This document shows, in pieces, positions 20,435 through 30,011 of a stretch of DNA of 64,000 nucleotides. The stretch comes from Rhodobacteraceae bacterium HLUCCA12. GTDB taxonomy: Bacteria; Pseudomonadota; Alphaproteobacteria; Rhodobacterales; Rhodobacteraceae. The notes beneath the pieces are model-generated. The model was given only the letters and a program-made list of their open reading frames with translations, searched no databases and was not told the origin of the DNA. Within the stretch, counting starts at the first letter, position 1, and each line of letters opens with the position of its first letter. The stretch is taken from positions 1 through 64,000 of the forward strand of contig LJSV01000014.1 of assembly GCA_001314715.1 (NCBI GenBank). The letters run 5' to 3'. A program made the position numbers and the translations under genes.

Positions 20435-20722
20435 ATGCGCATATTTCTTCAGGCGATTGTCGCCACCCTGATTTTGGCCTTGCCCGCTTCGGCGCAGTGC
20501 TATGCCGATTACAGGGCCCAACAAAGCGATCCGACACGCTTTCACTACGGCGTGGCCGAGATCCCGTCTTCGGCCTGTGGCGATGCGCAGGCGGCGGCCA
20601 GCCATCTGAGGCCGCGTCTGCGACAACATGGCTGGATTCTGGTGGATGTTTTGTCCACATTCGGTCCAGAGGGACTCGCCTCAAGGAGAGAGCGTGCCGG
20701 ACAATACCACCTCCGTTTCTGA
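20435..20722 (+). CDS. small secreted hypothetical protein
   Basis: MRIFLQAIVATLILALPASAQCYADYRAQQSDPTRFHYGVAEIP; signal peptide, two Cys. Confidence 0.6.
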   Translation: MRIFLQAIVATLILALPASAQCYADYRAQQSDPTRFHYGVAEIPSSACGDAQAAASHLRPRLRQHGWILVDVLSTFGPEGLASRRERAGQYHLRF

Positions 20723-21398
20723 CCTGACGCGCGCGGGATCGCGCGCGATCGTCATCGGCCTGGCCGCCATCGTTGCCATCCTGGGGCTGGCGGCCTTTCT
20801 TCTGTTTCAGAACCTGCCCGACACCAACGCGTTCAATGCCCGTGTCGAAAGACTGTTTGCCGAGAACACGAACCTGACCGAACAGGCGGAACTGCGCCTT
20901 CTTGAGATCCTCGCGCAATCGGGCACCACCTTTACCGAGGTTCTGGTCAGCTATCGCGCGGTGATCTTTGTCTTGATGGTATTCGCCAGCCTGTTGCTGG
21001 TCACGGCGCTGGTGCTGGTTCTGGCGCTGATCGCGCTGAACCGGCGACTGGCGCAGGTGCAAAAGGCCGGCATCCAGGTCTCGTCGCTGATCATCAGCCG
21101 GGCCGAGCGCAAGGTCTATCTGAACGATATGGAGTTCAATCTGACCGAAGCGGCCGTCGAAACCCTTGCCGCGCTGGCCGAGGCGCGCATGGACGGCGAG
21201 ATGCTGACCGGCGCGCGTCTGGAATCGGTGATCACCGGACGGCGCGAACCCGATTGCGACGAGGCCGCAGGTGCGACCCGCATCAAGCGGTTGCGCGACA
21301 GCCTGGGCAACCAGATCGTCAGCGAATTGCTGGTGCGCAACATTGCGCGGCAGGGATACATGCTGACCATCGACAAGGACGTGATCCGCATGATCTGA
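20694..21398 (+). CDS. membrane protein with two TM helices and a C-terminal OmpR/PhoB-like winged-helix domain
   Basis: TM1 IVIGLAAIVAILGLAAFLLF, TM2 VIFVLMVFASLLLVTALVLVLALI; C-term FNLTEAAVETLAALAEA…ATRIKRLRDSLG…LLVRNIARQGYMLTI; GTG start. Confidence 0.65.
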   Translation: MPDNTTSVSDLTRAGSRAIVIGLAAIVAILGLAAFLLFQNLPDTNAFNARVERLFAENTNLTEQAELRLLEILAQSGTTFTEVLVSYRAVIFVLMVFASLLLVTALVLVLALIALNRRLAQVQKAGIQVSSLIISRAERKVYLNDMEFNLTEAAVETLAALAEARMDGEMLTGARLESVITGRREPDCDEAAGATRIKRLRDSLGNQIVSELLVRNIARQGYMLTIDKDVIRMI

Positions 21399-21401
21399 GC
21401 G

Positions 21402-22274
21402 TCATACGAAGGCGCTGGCCGGATAGCCCTGAAGATACAGCAGCGCGGTCAGATCGCCGTGGTTGATGCGCAGATCGCATTCGGCCGCCACGATCGGCTT
21501 GGCATGCAGCGCGACGCCTGCCCCGGCGCGGTGCAACATGCCCAAATCGTTCGCCCCGTCGCCCACCGCGATCACGTCGGATTCGGCAATGCCCAGTCGG
21601 GCGGAAACCTGCGCCAGCGCGTCGATCTTGGCCTGCCGGCCCAGGACGGGCTCGGCCACGGTTCCGGTCAGGATGCCGCCTTGCGCCAGCAGCCGGTTGG
21701 CGCGGTGCTCGTCAAAGCCCAGATGCGCCGCGACACTTTCGGTAAAGGCCGTGAACCCGCCCGAAACCAGCACGCTATAGCCGCCATGCGCCTTCATCGT
21801 CGCGATCAGTTCGCGCCCACCGGGCGTGAAGGTGATGCGCTCGGCCAGGACCCGATCGATGACGGTCTCCGGCAGCCCCTTGAGCAGCGCCACGCGCTCG
21901 CGCAGCGCGGGCTCAAAAGCCAGTTCGCCATTCATCGCCCGCGCCGTGATTGCCGCGACCTGAGGGCCGAAACCGGCCATATCGGCCAATTCGTCGATGC
22001 ATTCCTGTTCGATCATGGTGCTGTCCATGTCGGCCAGCAGCATCCTCTTGCGTCGTCCATCGGATGGCTGCACCGCCAGATCGATTCCCAGCGCCTGCAT
22101 CTCGTCCCAGACCTGCCAGCGATTGTCCGGTACCGCGGCCAGATCGAACTCGGCGGCAACGCCGGGATTGAGCCAGCGCGCCTCGCCGCCGCCCCAGGCG
22201 TTGCGCAGGGATTCGACAAGGGCGGGCTCCAGTGCGGGGCGGGCGGGGTTGCTCAGCAGGGTGACGACGAACAT
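21402..22274 (-). CDS. serB: phosphoserine phosphatase
   Basis: [50 protein letters not shown]; start set at ATG 22274. Confidence 0.93.
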   Translation of the reverse strand: MFVVTLLSNPARPALEPALVESLRNAWGGGEARWLNPGVAAEFDLAAVPDNRWQVWDEMQALGIDLAVQPSDGRRKRMLLADMDSTMIEQECIDELADMAGFGPQVAAITARAMNGELAFEPALRERVALLKGLPETVIDRVLAERITFTPGGRELIATMKAHGGYSVLVSGGFTAFTESVAAHLGFDEHRANRLLAQGGILTGTVAEPVLGRQAKIDALAQVSARLGIAESDVIAVGDGANDLGMLHRAGAGVALHAKPIVAAECDLRINHGDLTALLYLQGYPASAFV

Positions 22275-22319
22275 CTGGCTGTTTCCGATCGTGAACACGG
22301 GGTGTCGCTTTTCAGCATT

Positions 22320-22428
22320 CAAGCGCCGCCTTAGTGCACTTTTCCCCCTTGTGCCAGAGGCCGCCCCCCCGTATCTGCGTCCGTGGGACACCCCTCCCCA
22401 ACGAGGGGCGTTTATCTGGAAGGATAGC
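22320..22428 (+). ncRNA. candidate serC leader RNA motif in the 5' UTR of serC
   Basis: Position upstream of an alphaproteobacterial serC-serA pair; hairpin cccctc-cccaac-gagggg at 22391-22408. Confidence 0.4.
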
Positions 22429-23583
22429 ATGACTGACGCCAAGACCCCGGCTACGCGGCCGGCCAATCCGCGTTTCTCTTCTGGCCCCTGTGCCAAGATC
22501 CCCGATTTCAGACTGGACATGCTTGCCGACGCACCCCTGGGCCGGTCGCATCGTGCTGCCATCGGCAAGGCCAAGCTGGCCGAGGCCATCGACCTGACGC
22601 GCACTGTGTTGGGCGTACCGGCCGACTACCGCATCGGCATCGTCCCCGGCTCGGACACCGGCGCCGTCGAGATGGCGATGTGGTCGCTTCTGGGCGCGCG
22701 CGGGGTCGAGATGCTGGCATGGGAAAGCTTTGGCGAGGGCTGGGTGACGGATGCCGTCAAACAGCTCAAGCTCGATGCCACGGTCCGCAAGGCGCCCTAT
22801 GGGCAGATCGTGGATTTCGCCGAGGTCGACTTCGACAAGGACGTGGTCTTTACCTGGAACGGTACGACCTCGGGCGTTCGTGTGCCTGATGGCGCCGCGA
22901 TCCCTGCCGATCGCAGCGGGCTGACGATCTGCGACGCCACATCGGCCGCCTTTGCCATGGACCTGCCCTGGGACAAGTTGGATGTCGTGACCTTCAGCTG
23001 GCAGAAGGTTCTGGGCGGCGAGGGTGCGCATGGCGTCCTGATCCTGTCGCCGCGCGCGGTCGAAAGGCTGGAAAGCCACACGCCGGCCTGGCCGCTGCCC
23101 AAGATTTTCCGCCTGACCAAGGGCGGCAAGCTAAACGAGGGCATCTTCAAGGGCGAGACGATCAACACGCCCTCGATGCTGGCTGTCGAGGATTATCTGG
23201 TCGCGCTGAAATGGGCACAATCCATCGGCGGCTTGCCCGCGATGGTTGCCCGCGCCGATGCCAATGCGCAGGCGGTATGGGATTTCGTGGCCCGGCACGA
23301 CTGGATCGCCAATCTGGCCGAGGATGCGGCTCTGGCCTCGACCACCTCGGTCTGCCTGAAGTTCACCGACCCGCGCATCGCGGACGGCGCGGCTTTTGCC
23401 AGAGGCGTTGCCAAACGGCTTGAGGCCGAGGGCGTCGCCCTGGATATCGGTGCCTATCGCGATGCACCGCCGGGTCTGCGGATCTGGTGCGGATCGACGG
23501 TGGAAACCGCCGATGTTCAGGCGCTGCTGCCCTGGATCGAATGGGCCTATCACGCTGAAATCGCCGCGCAGAAAGCGGCCTGA
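22429..23583 (+). CDS. serC: phosphoserine aminotransferase
   Basis: [41 protein letters not shown]; upstream of serA. Confidence 0.93.
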   Translation: MTDAKTPATRPANPRFSSGPCAKIPDFRLDMLADAPLGRSHRAAIGKAKLAEAIDLTRTVLGVPADYRIGIVPGSDTGAVEMAMWSLLGARGVEMLAWESFGEGWVTDAVKQLKLDATVRKAPYGQIVDFAEVDFDKDVVFTWNGTTSGVRVPDGAAIPADRSGLTICDATSAAFAMDLPWDKLDVVTFSWQKVLGGEGAHGVLILSPRAVERLESHTPAWPLPKIFRLTKGGKLNEGIFKGETINTPSMLAVEDYLVALKWAQSIGGLPAMVARADANAQAVWDFVARHDWIANLAEDAALASTTSVCLKFTDPRIADGAAFARGVAKRLEAEGVALDIGAYRDAPPGLRIWCGSTVETADVQALLPWIEWAYHAEIAAQKAA

Positions 23584-23646
23584 TCCCCTGATCCCTCCCC
23601 CGCGTTTGCCGCGGGGGGTGCCAACCCTTGCAAAGGAGGTCGCATC

Positions 23647-25245
23647 ATGGCGCCCCGCGTTCTCGTATCCGATAAACTCTCTGAAACCGCCGTCCAGGTC
23701 TTTCGCGACCGTGGCGTCGATGTCGACTATCTGCCCGATCTGGGCAAGGACAAGGACAAGCTGGCCGAGGTCATCGGCCAGTATGACGGCCTTGCCATCC
23801 GTTCGGCCACCAAGGTCACGGAAAAGATCCTGGACAAGGCCCCGAACCTGAAGGTGATCGGCCGCGCCGGGATCGGTGTGGACAATGTCGATATTCCCGC
23901 TGCCTCGAAGCGCGGGGTGATCGTGATGAACACGCCCTTCGGCAACTCGGTCACGACCGCCGAACATGCCATTGCGCTGATGTTCGCGGTCGCGCGCCAG
24001 TTGCCCGAGGCCAGCGCCAGCACCCATGCCGGCAAATGGGAAAAGAACCGCTTCATGGGGGTGGAGCTGTTCAACAAGACATTGGGCGTGATCGGTGCCG
24101 GCAATATCGGCGGCATCGTTTGCGATCGCGCGCTGGGGCTGAAGATGAAGGTCGTGGCCTATGACCCCTTCCTGTCGGAAGAACGCGCAAAGGCCATGGG
24201 CGTCACCAAGGTCGAGCTGGACGAGCTGCTGGCGCGCGCCGATTTCATCACCTTGCATGTGCCGCTGACCGACAAGACCCGCAACATCCTGTCGGCCGAG
24301 GCGATCGCCAGGACCAAGAAGGGCGTGCGGATCATCAACTGCGCGCGCGGCGGGCTGGTCGATGAGGCCGCGTTGGCCGAGGCGATTAAGTCCGGCCATG
24401 TCGCCGGTGCGGGTTTTGACGTTTTCGCCGTGGAGCCTGCGACCGACTCGGCGCTGTTCAACCTGCCCAACGTCGTCGTCACGCCGCATCTGGGCGCCAG
24501 CACCAAGGAGGCGCAGGAAAACGTTGCCATCCAGGTGGCCGAACAGATGTCGGATTTCCTGCTGACCGGTGCGGTGCAGAACGCCCTCAACATGCCGTCG
24601 GTGAGCGCCGAAGAGGCCGCCGTGATGGGGCCATGGCTGAAACTGGCCGCCCATCTGGGCGATTTCGCCGGGCAACTGACCGACGAGCCGATCCGCGCCA
24701 TCAACGTCCTTTACGATGGCGCCGTTACCGAGATGAACCTCAACGCGCTGAACTGTGCGGTGGTCGCGGGCGTGATGAAGGCATCGAACCCCGATGTGAA
24801 CATGGTGTCGGCCCCCATCATGGCCAAGGAACGCGGCATCCAGCTGTCGACCACGCGGCAGGAAAAGACCGGCGTGTTCGACGCGTTCATCAAGCTGACG
24901 GTCGTGACCGACAAGCGCGAGCGTTCGGTCGCGGGCACCGTGTTCTCGGACGGAAAGCCGCGGTTCATCCAGATCAAGGGCATCAATATCGACGCCGAGA
25001 TCGGCGCGCACATGCTGTATACGACCAACGAGGACGTGCCCGGCATCATCGGCCTGCTGGGCAACACCATGGGCAAGAGCGGCGTCAACATCGCCAACTT
25101 CACGCTTGGCCGGTCCGGTGTCGGCAAGGATGCGATCGCGCTTTTGTATCTCGATCAGGCGCTCGATCCCAAGGTCGTGGAAACCCTTCGCAACACCGGG
25201 ATGTTCCGGCAGGTGCGACCGATGCAGTTCGATGTCGCCGATTGA
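23647..25245 (+). CDS. serA: D-3-phosphoglycerate dehydrogenase
   Basis: KVIGRAGIGVDNVDIPAASKRGVIVMNTPFGN; GVIGAGNIGGIV; C-terminal ACT domain. Confidence 0.95.
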   Translation: MAPRVLVSDKLSETAVQVFRDRGVDVDYLPDLGKDKDKLAEVIGQYDGLAIRSATKVTEKILDKAPNLKVIGRAGIGVDNVDIPAASKRGVIVMNTPFGNSVTTAEHAIALMFAVARQLPEASASTHAGKWEKNRFMGVELFNKTLGVIGAGNIGGIVCDRALGLKMKVVAYDPFLSEERAKAMGVTKVELDELLARADFITLHVPLTDKTRNILSAEAIARTKKGVRIINCARGGLVDEAALAEAIKSGHVAGAGFDVFAVEPATDSALFNLPNVVVTPHLGASTKEAQENVAIQVAEQMSDFLLTGAVQNALNMPSVSAEEAAVMGPWLKLAAHLGDFAGQLTDEPIRAINVLYDGAVTEMNLNALNCAVVAGVMKASNPDVNMVSAPIMAKERGIQLSTTRQEKTGVFDAFIKLTVVTDKRERSVAGTVFSDGKPRFIQIKGINIDAEIGAHMLYTTNEDVPGIIGLLGNTMGKSGVNIANFTLGRSGVGKDAIALLYLDQALDPKVVETLRNTGMFRQVRPMQFDVAD

Positions 25246-25353
25246 CAGGTTTGCGGAGTGGGCCGGTGCTCGCTTCGCGCCCCGCCCCTGTTAACCCGGG
25301 TTTCATACCTGTTCGCTATCGCTGAATGCGGGTGAAGTGAAACAGGTGGTGGG

Positions 25354-26151
25354 ATGAGCCGGCAAACCAATGCCGCGCCGATCCTCATCAAACGAAAGAA
25401 GGTGGTGGCCGCGCAGGGGCACCATGGTGGCGCGTGGAAGGTTGCTTATGCCGACTTCGTCACGGCCATGATGGCCTTCTTTCTGATGATGTGGCTTCTG
25501 GGCGCAACGACGGAAACGCAACGCCGAGGGCTGGCGGACTATTTCACGCCCTCGATCCCGATCAATCGCAGCTCGTCCGGGGGCAGCGGCATGTTCGGCG
25601 GCAATGATATCCATTCCGCCGACGATCTGGGCCCCGAAACCAATCAGGGCAACACGATGGACGCCTCGGAAGACCGCTCCGAAGCCGATTCTTTCGAGGC
25701 CATCGAGGATCGGCTGCAAGGGCTTGGCGCCGAAAGTGCGACGATGACCGAGGCCCTGCGCCATGTGGTCACGCGCGTCACCGACGAGGGACTGGTGATC
25801 GAGCTTTTCGATCTGCCCGGTGCGCCGCTGTTTCACGGCGATACCGACGAGCCAGAGCCGATCTTGTCGGTTCTCGCCTCGATCCTGGCTGAGGTGTTTG
25901 GCATGGCGCAAAACTCCCTGGCGATCGAGGGGCATACTCGGACCTATACGATGGTGCAGCTGAATGATCCGCGCTGGACGTTGTCACTGTCGCGTGCGGC
26001 GCGCATGCGTCTGCTGCTGGAAAGCCAGTCTTTCGACCCCTCGCGCACCGCGCGGGTGACAGGTCACGCCGACCGGCGGCAGGTAATGCGAAACCCGATG
26101 TCCGTGCGCAACAACCGCCTTGAGCTGATCTTGCTGCGGCAATCGGGTTAG
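25354..26151 (+). CDS. motB: flagellar motor protein MotB
   Basis: GAWKVAYADFVTAMMAFFLMMWLL; OmpA-like C-terminus. Confidence 0.9.
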   Translation: MSRQTNAAPILIKRKKVVAAQGHHGGAWKVAYADFVTAMMAFFLMMWLLGATTETQRRGLADYFTPSIPINRSSSGGSGMFGGNDIHSADDLGPETNQGNTMDASEDRSEADSFEAIEDRLQGLGAESATMTEALRHVVTRVTDEGLVIELFDLPGAPLFHGDTDEPEPILSVLASILAEVFGMAQNSLAIEGHTRTYTMVQLNDPRWTLSLSRAARMRLLLESQSFDPSRTARVTGHADRRQVMRNPMSVRNNRLELILLRQSG

Positions 26152-26172
26152 AGCGTGAAAAACCTGCGCGTG

Positions 26173-26187
26173 TTAGGGGCGCATTAA
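26173..26187. promoter_or_regulatory. candidate CtrA box TTAG-N7-TTAA
   Basis: ttag-gggcgca-ttaa, 52 bp upstream of flgE ATG; 7/8 match to TTAA-N7-TTAA. Confidence 0.4.
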
Positions 26188-26239
26188 GACCGTTCATGCA
26201 GTGTCGGACGAAACCGGCACAGGCTTGAAAGGTTTGTCA

Positions 26240-27538
26240 ATGTCGACCCTCTACTCTTCGTTCAATGCAGGAATCTCGGGGCTCAATGCCAATTCGACCC
26301 GGCTTTCGGTAATTTCCGACAATATCGCGAACTCGGCGACGGCAGGATACAAGCGTCAAAGCGTTTCGTTCCAGTCCATGATCCTGTCGGCAGGTGGCGA
26401 TGCAGCCTATATGGCCGGCGGGGTGCGCAGCTCGACCATGCGCATGATCGACGAACGCGGCGCGCTCAGTTCCAGCGCCAATCCAACCGATCTGGCGGTG
26501 AACGGGCGCGGGTTTCTGCCCGTCACCAGCAGCGATCAGGGGAATACGCCGATGATGCTGACCACCACCGGCGCGTTCCGCCCGGATGCGCAGGGCGTGT
26601 TGCGCAACGAACACGGCCTTGCGCTGCTGGGCTGGCCCGCCAATCCGGATGGATCCGTGGGCACATATTCGCGCGACACGCCGGGCGGGTTGCAGCCGAT
26701 CCAGATCAACCGCACCCAGTTCGATTCCGACCCCACATCGCAGATCGATCTGCGCCTCAACCTGCCGGCCTCTGCCACGCGCGAAGGTGCCAGCGGTGAA
26801 TCACATGACGTGACGCTGGAATATTATGACCCGGTCGGATCGCCGGAATCGCTGAACATGCGCTTCACGCCGGTCGTTCCGGGCGCGGGAACTTCGAACG
26901 AATGGAACGTCACGATCACTGACTCGGCCAGTGGCTCGGTCGTCGGTGAATACGTCATGGAATTTGACGACGCGCCGCCAAATGCCGGGCGCATGGTTTC
27001 GGTCACGCAACCTGCGGGCGGGGCCGGCGCCCCCTATGATCCGACGACCGGCGAATTGGCCGTCACGGTGGGCAGCCAGTCGATCAGCCTGAATATCGGC
27101 GAGCTTGGCGACAGCGACAGCATCACGCAGATGGCCTCAAGCTTCACGCCGGTTTCCATCACCAAGAACGGCTCGCCGGTTCAGTCGCTTCTCAGTGTCC
27201 AGGTGGACCCCGACGGCATGCTGCGCGGCGTCTACGACTCGGGGCTGGTGCGGGCGATCGCCCAGGTTCCGCTTGTCGATGTTCCCAATCCCAATGGACT
27301 GATATCGCTGGACAACCAAGCCTATCGCGTGTCCGAGGCCAGCGGACCCATGTTCCTGTGGGATGCCGGTGATGGCCCCACGGGCGATCTGATGGGCTTC
27401 ACGCGCGAGGAATCGGCAACCGACATCGCCAATGAACTCACCAACATGATCCAGACCCAGCGTGCCTATTCGTCGAACGCCAAGGTCATCCAGACCGTTG
27501 ACGAGATGTTGCAGGAAACCACCAACATCAAGCGCTGA
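26240..27538 (+). CDS. flgE: flagellar hook protein FlgE
   Basis: MSTLYSSFNAGISGLNANSTRLSVISDNIANSATAGYKRQ; C-term NELTNMIQTQRAYSSNAKVIQTVDEMLQETTNIKR. Confidence 0.93.
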   Translation: MSTLYSSFNAGISGLNANSTRLSVISDNIANSATAGYKRQSVSFQSMILSAGGDAAYMAGGVRSSTMRMIDERGALSSSANPTDLAVNGRGFLPVTSSDQGNTPMMLTTTGAFRPDAQGVLRNEHGLALLGWPANPDGSVGTYSRDTPGGLQPIQINRTQFDSDPTSQIDLRLNLPASATREGASGESHDVTLEYYDPVGSPESLNMRFTPVVPGAGTSNEWNVTITDSASGSVVGEYVMEFDDAPPNAGRMVSVTQPAGGAGAPYDPTTGELAVTVGSQSISLNIGELGDSDSITQMASSFTPVSITKNGSPVQSLLSVQVDPDGMLRGVYDSGLVRAIAQVPLVDVPNPNGLISLDNQAYRVSEASGPMFLWDAGDGPTGDLMGFTREESATDIANELTNMIQTQRAYSSNAKVIQTVDEMLQETTNIKR

Positions 27539-27561
27539 CCCAGAACGACGGAGGGTGACGG

Positions 27562-28998
27562 ATGAGTATCAACAGCGCCATTTCCGCCGCGATGTCCGGC
27601 CTGACCGCCCAATCGCGCGCGATTCATGTGATTTCCGCCAATGTGGCCAACTCGATGACCGAAGGCTACGCCACGCGGCGACTGAATGTCGCGTCGTCGG
27701 TTGTCGGGGGCGGTGTGCGCGTCGTCGATGTCGAACGGCAGACCGATCCCATCCTCGACGGGCTGTTGCGCCAATCCGGCGGTGCCACCGCCGGAAGCGA
27801 CACCCAGCTGGACTTCTGGAACCGGATCGAGCAGGCGATCGGCCTGCCCGGCGATCCTCACGGCCTGACCGGCAAGGTCGCGACGCTGGAAAACGCGCTG
27901 GTGTCGGCCGCCGCACGGCCGGATCTGGACCATCGGCTGTCGGCCGTGGCCGATGCCGGAAACGATCTTGCCGGCCATCTCAACGCGCTGGAAAAGCAGG
28001 TCCAGTCCCAGCGCCAGGGTGCCGATGCAGCAATCGGTGCCGATGTCGACGCGCTCAATCTGGGGCTGGAGCGCATCGCCGTTCTCAACCGCAATATCGT
28101 CAGGCTACAGGCGCAGGGCCATCAGGCCCTGGGCCTTGCGGACGAACGCCAGAAGCTCATCGCGTCGCTGTCCGAGATCGTGCCGATACGCGAATTTCAA
28201 CACCCTGACGGCCGGATCGCCCTCTATTCCGAGGGCGGGCACCTCCTGCTCGATACCAGGCCGGCCGAGCTTTCGTTTGCGACCAGCCCGGCCATGGATG
28301 CGTCTATGGCACTGGAGGATGGCACACTGTCGGGCCTGCGCGTGAACGGTCAGGCGCTCTCGACCGCGCAGACCGGGCCGTTGGCCGGGGGGCGGTTGGC
28401 GGCGAATTTTGCCATTCGCGATGTCGATGCCCCCTCCGCGCAAACCGCGCTCGATCGGATCGCCCGAAGCCTTGTCGAACGGTTTCAGGATCCGGCCACC
28501 GATCCGACAACCGCGCCGGGCCAGCCGGGCCTGTTCACCGATTTCGGCTTGGCGCTCGATCCGGCACAGATCGACGGTCTGGCCGGGCGCCTGGCCCTCA
28601 GCGACACCGTGCTACCCGAAGCCGGCGGCGATCTCTGGAAATTGCGCACAGGTCTTGGTGCCGCTGTTCCCGGCGCGGTGGGCGATGATCGCCAGTTGCA
28701 GCGCTGGGTGGAGGCGTTGCAGCGCCCGCTTCCCGGCGAGACCGGCAGCGCGACACGCAGCTTTGCCGACAACGTGGGACAGACGATTTCGGGCATAAGC
28801 CAGGCCCGCCACGCCACCGAGGAACGGGCAACGCACGCTCAAGCCTATCATGCCGAGTTGCAGCACCAGGCGCTGTCGATGGGCGTCGATGTGGATTCCG
28901 AGATGCAACGCCTTCTCCAGGTCGAAAAGGCGCACGCCGCCAACGCCCGTCTGCTTCAGGTCGCGGACGACCTGATGCGCCAGATACTGGAGATCTGA
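27562..28998 (+). CDS. flgK: flagellar hook-associated protein FlgK
   Basis: MSINSAISAAMSGLTAQSRAIHVISANVANSMTEGYATRRL; position between flgE and flgL. Confidence 0.88.
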   Translation: MSINSAISAAMSGLTAQSRAIHVISANVANSMTEGYATRRLNVASSVVGGGVRVVDVERQTDPILDGLLRQSGGATAGSDTQLDFWNRIEQAIGLPGDPHGLTGKVATLENALVSAAARPDLDHRLSAVADAGNDLAGHLNALEKQVQSQRQGADAAIGADVDALNLGLERIAVLNRNIVRLQAQGHQALGLADERQKLIASLSEIVPIREFQHPDGRIALYSEGGHLLLDTRPAELSFATSPAMDASMALEDGTLSGLRVNGQALSTAQTGPLAGGRLAANFAIRDVDAPSAQTALDRIARSLVERFQDPATDPTTAPGQPGLFTDFGLALDPAQIDGLAGRLALSDTVLPEAGGDLWKLRTGLGAAVPGAVGDDRQLQRWVEALQRPLPGETGSATRSFADNVGQTISGISQARHATEERATHAQAYHAELQHQALSMGVDVDSEMQRLLQVEKAHAANARLLQVADDLMRQILEI

Positions 28999-29000
28999 TC

Positions 29001-30011
29001 ATGTCCTGGGTTTCGCTGGGCAGCCTGGCCCTTCCGTTCCAGATGCAACGCAATGGCGTCCAGTTGCGCGATTCCGTGGCGCAACATAGTGCCGAACTGA
29101 CCACCGGCCGGGTCGCGGCCCCGCAGCAACACTTGCGGGGCGATCTGGGCGAACTCGCGGTCATCGAATCGCGGCTGGGCCGGATTCAGACCTATGAGAC
29201 GGTCATCGGGCAGAATGAAACCGTGCTGGAAACCGCCCAAACCTCGTTGCAACGCTTCGCGTCTCTCGGGGCCCTGCTGTCAAACCAGGTTCTGACCGCG
29301 GCTTTCGCCGATTCCGGCGATCAAAGCTATGAATCCGTCGGTTCCGCCGCGCGCACCGCGCTGGGCGACATGGTGTCGGTTCTATCGGTCAGCGTTGCGG
29401 GCCGCACGCTTTTTTCCGGCGCGGCCGTTGATCGCGGCCCGCTCGTTTCCGCCGACCAGATCCTTGCCGAAGTGGAAACCGCCGTGAGCGGCCTGCAAAC
29501 CGCCGATGAAATACACGCAACGCTCGAAAGCTTCTTCCTTGACCCCGGCGGGGTGTTCGAGACCGCGATCTATCAGGGTACTGGCCAGTCGCCAGGCGGC
29601 GCCCTTGACGATGCACAGGTCGCATCGCCGCTTCCCGATGCCGCTGATCCAGCCATCCGGCGGCATCTGATGGCCGTGACGATGGCCGCATTGATGGAGG
29701 ATCCGGATCTCGGCCTCAGCCGCGCCGAAACCCGCAACCTGGCCTTCAAGACGATGGAAGAGATTGAATCCAACGGGGGCGCGGTCACGGGCCTGCAGGC
29801 GGGAATCGGGTTTGACCAGGAACTGCTGGAACAGCGCCTGCAACGCCTCTCGCATGAGCGTGACTCGCTGGTTCGGGCGCGCCAGGGCCTGATCGGAACC
29901 GATCCGTTCGAATCGGCCAGCGTGCTGGAAGAAACCCGCCATCGCCTTGAATCGCTTTACGCGCTCACGTCCAGGATATCGCGGCTTTCGTTGCTGGAGT
30001 ACTTGCGGTGA
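29001..30011 (+). CDS. flgL: flagellin / hook-associated protein FlgL family
   Basis: Flagellin-like N and C termini (LRDSVAQHSAELTTGR…VAGRTLFSG); operon position. Confidence 0.85.
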   Translation: MSWVSLGSLALPFQMQRNGVQLRDSVAQHSAELTTGRVAAPQQHLRGDLGELAVIESRLGRIQTYETVIGQNETVLETAQTSLQRFASLGALLSNQVLTAAFADSGDQSYESVGSAARTALGDMVSVLSVSVAGRTLFSGAAVDRGPLVSADQILAEVETAVSGLQTADEIHATLESFFLDPGGVFETAIYQGTGQSPGGALDDAQVASPLPDAADPAIRRHLMAVTMAALMEDPDLGLSRAETRNLAFKTMEEIESNGGAVTGLQAGIGFDQELLEQRLQRLSHERDSLVRARQGLIGTDPFESASVLEETRHRLESLYALTSRISRLSLLEYLR

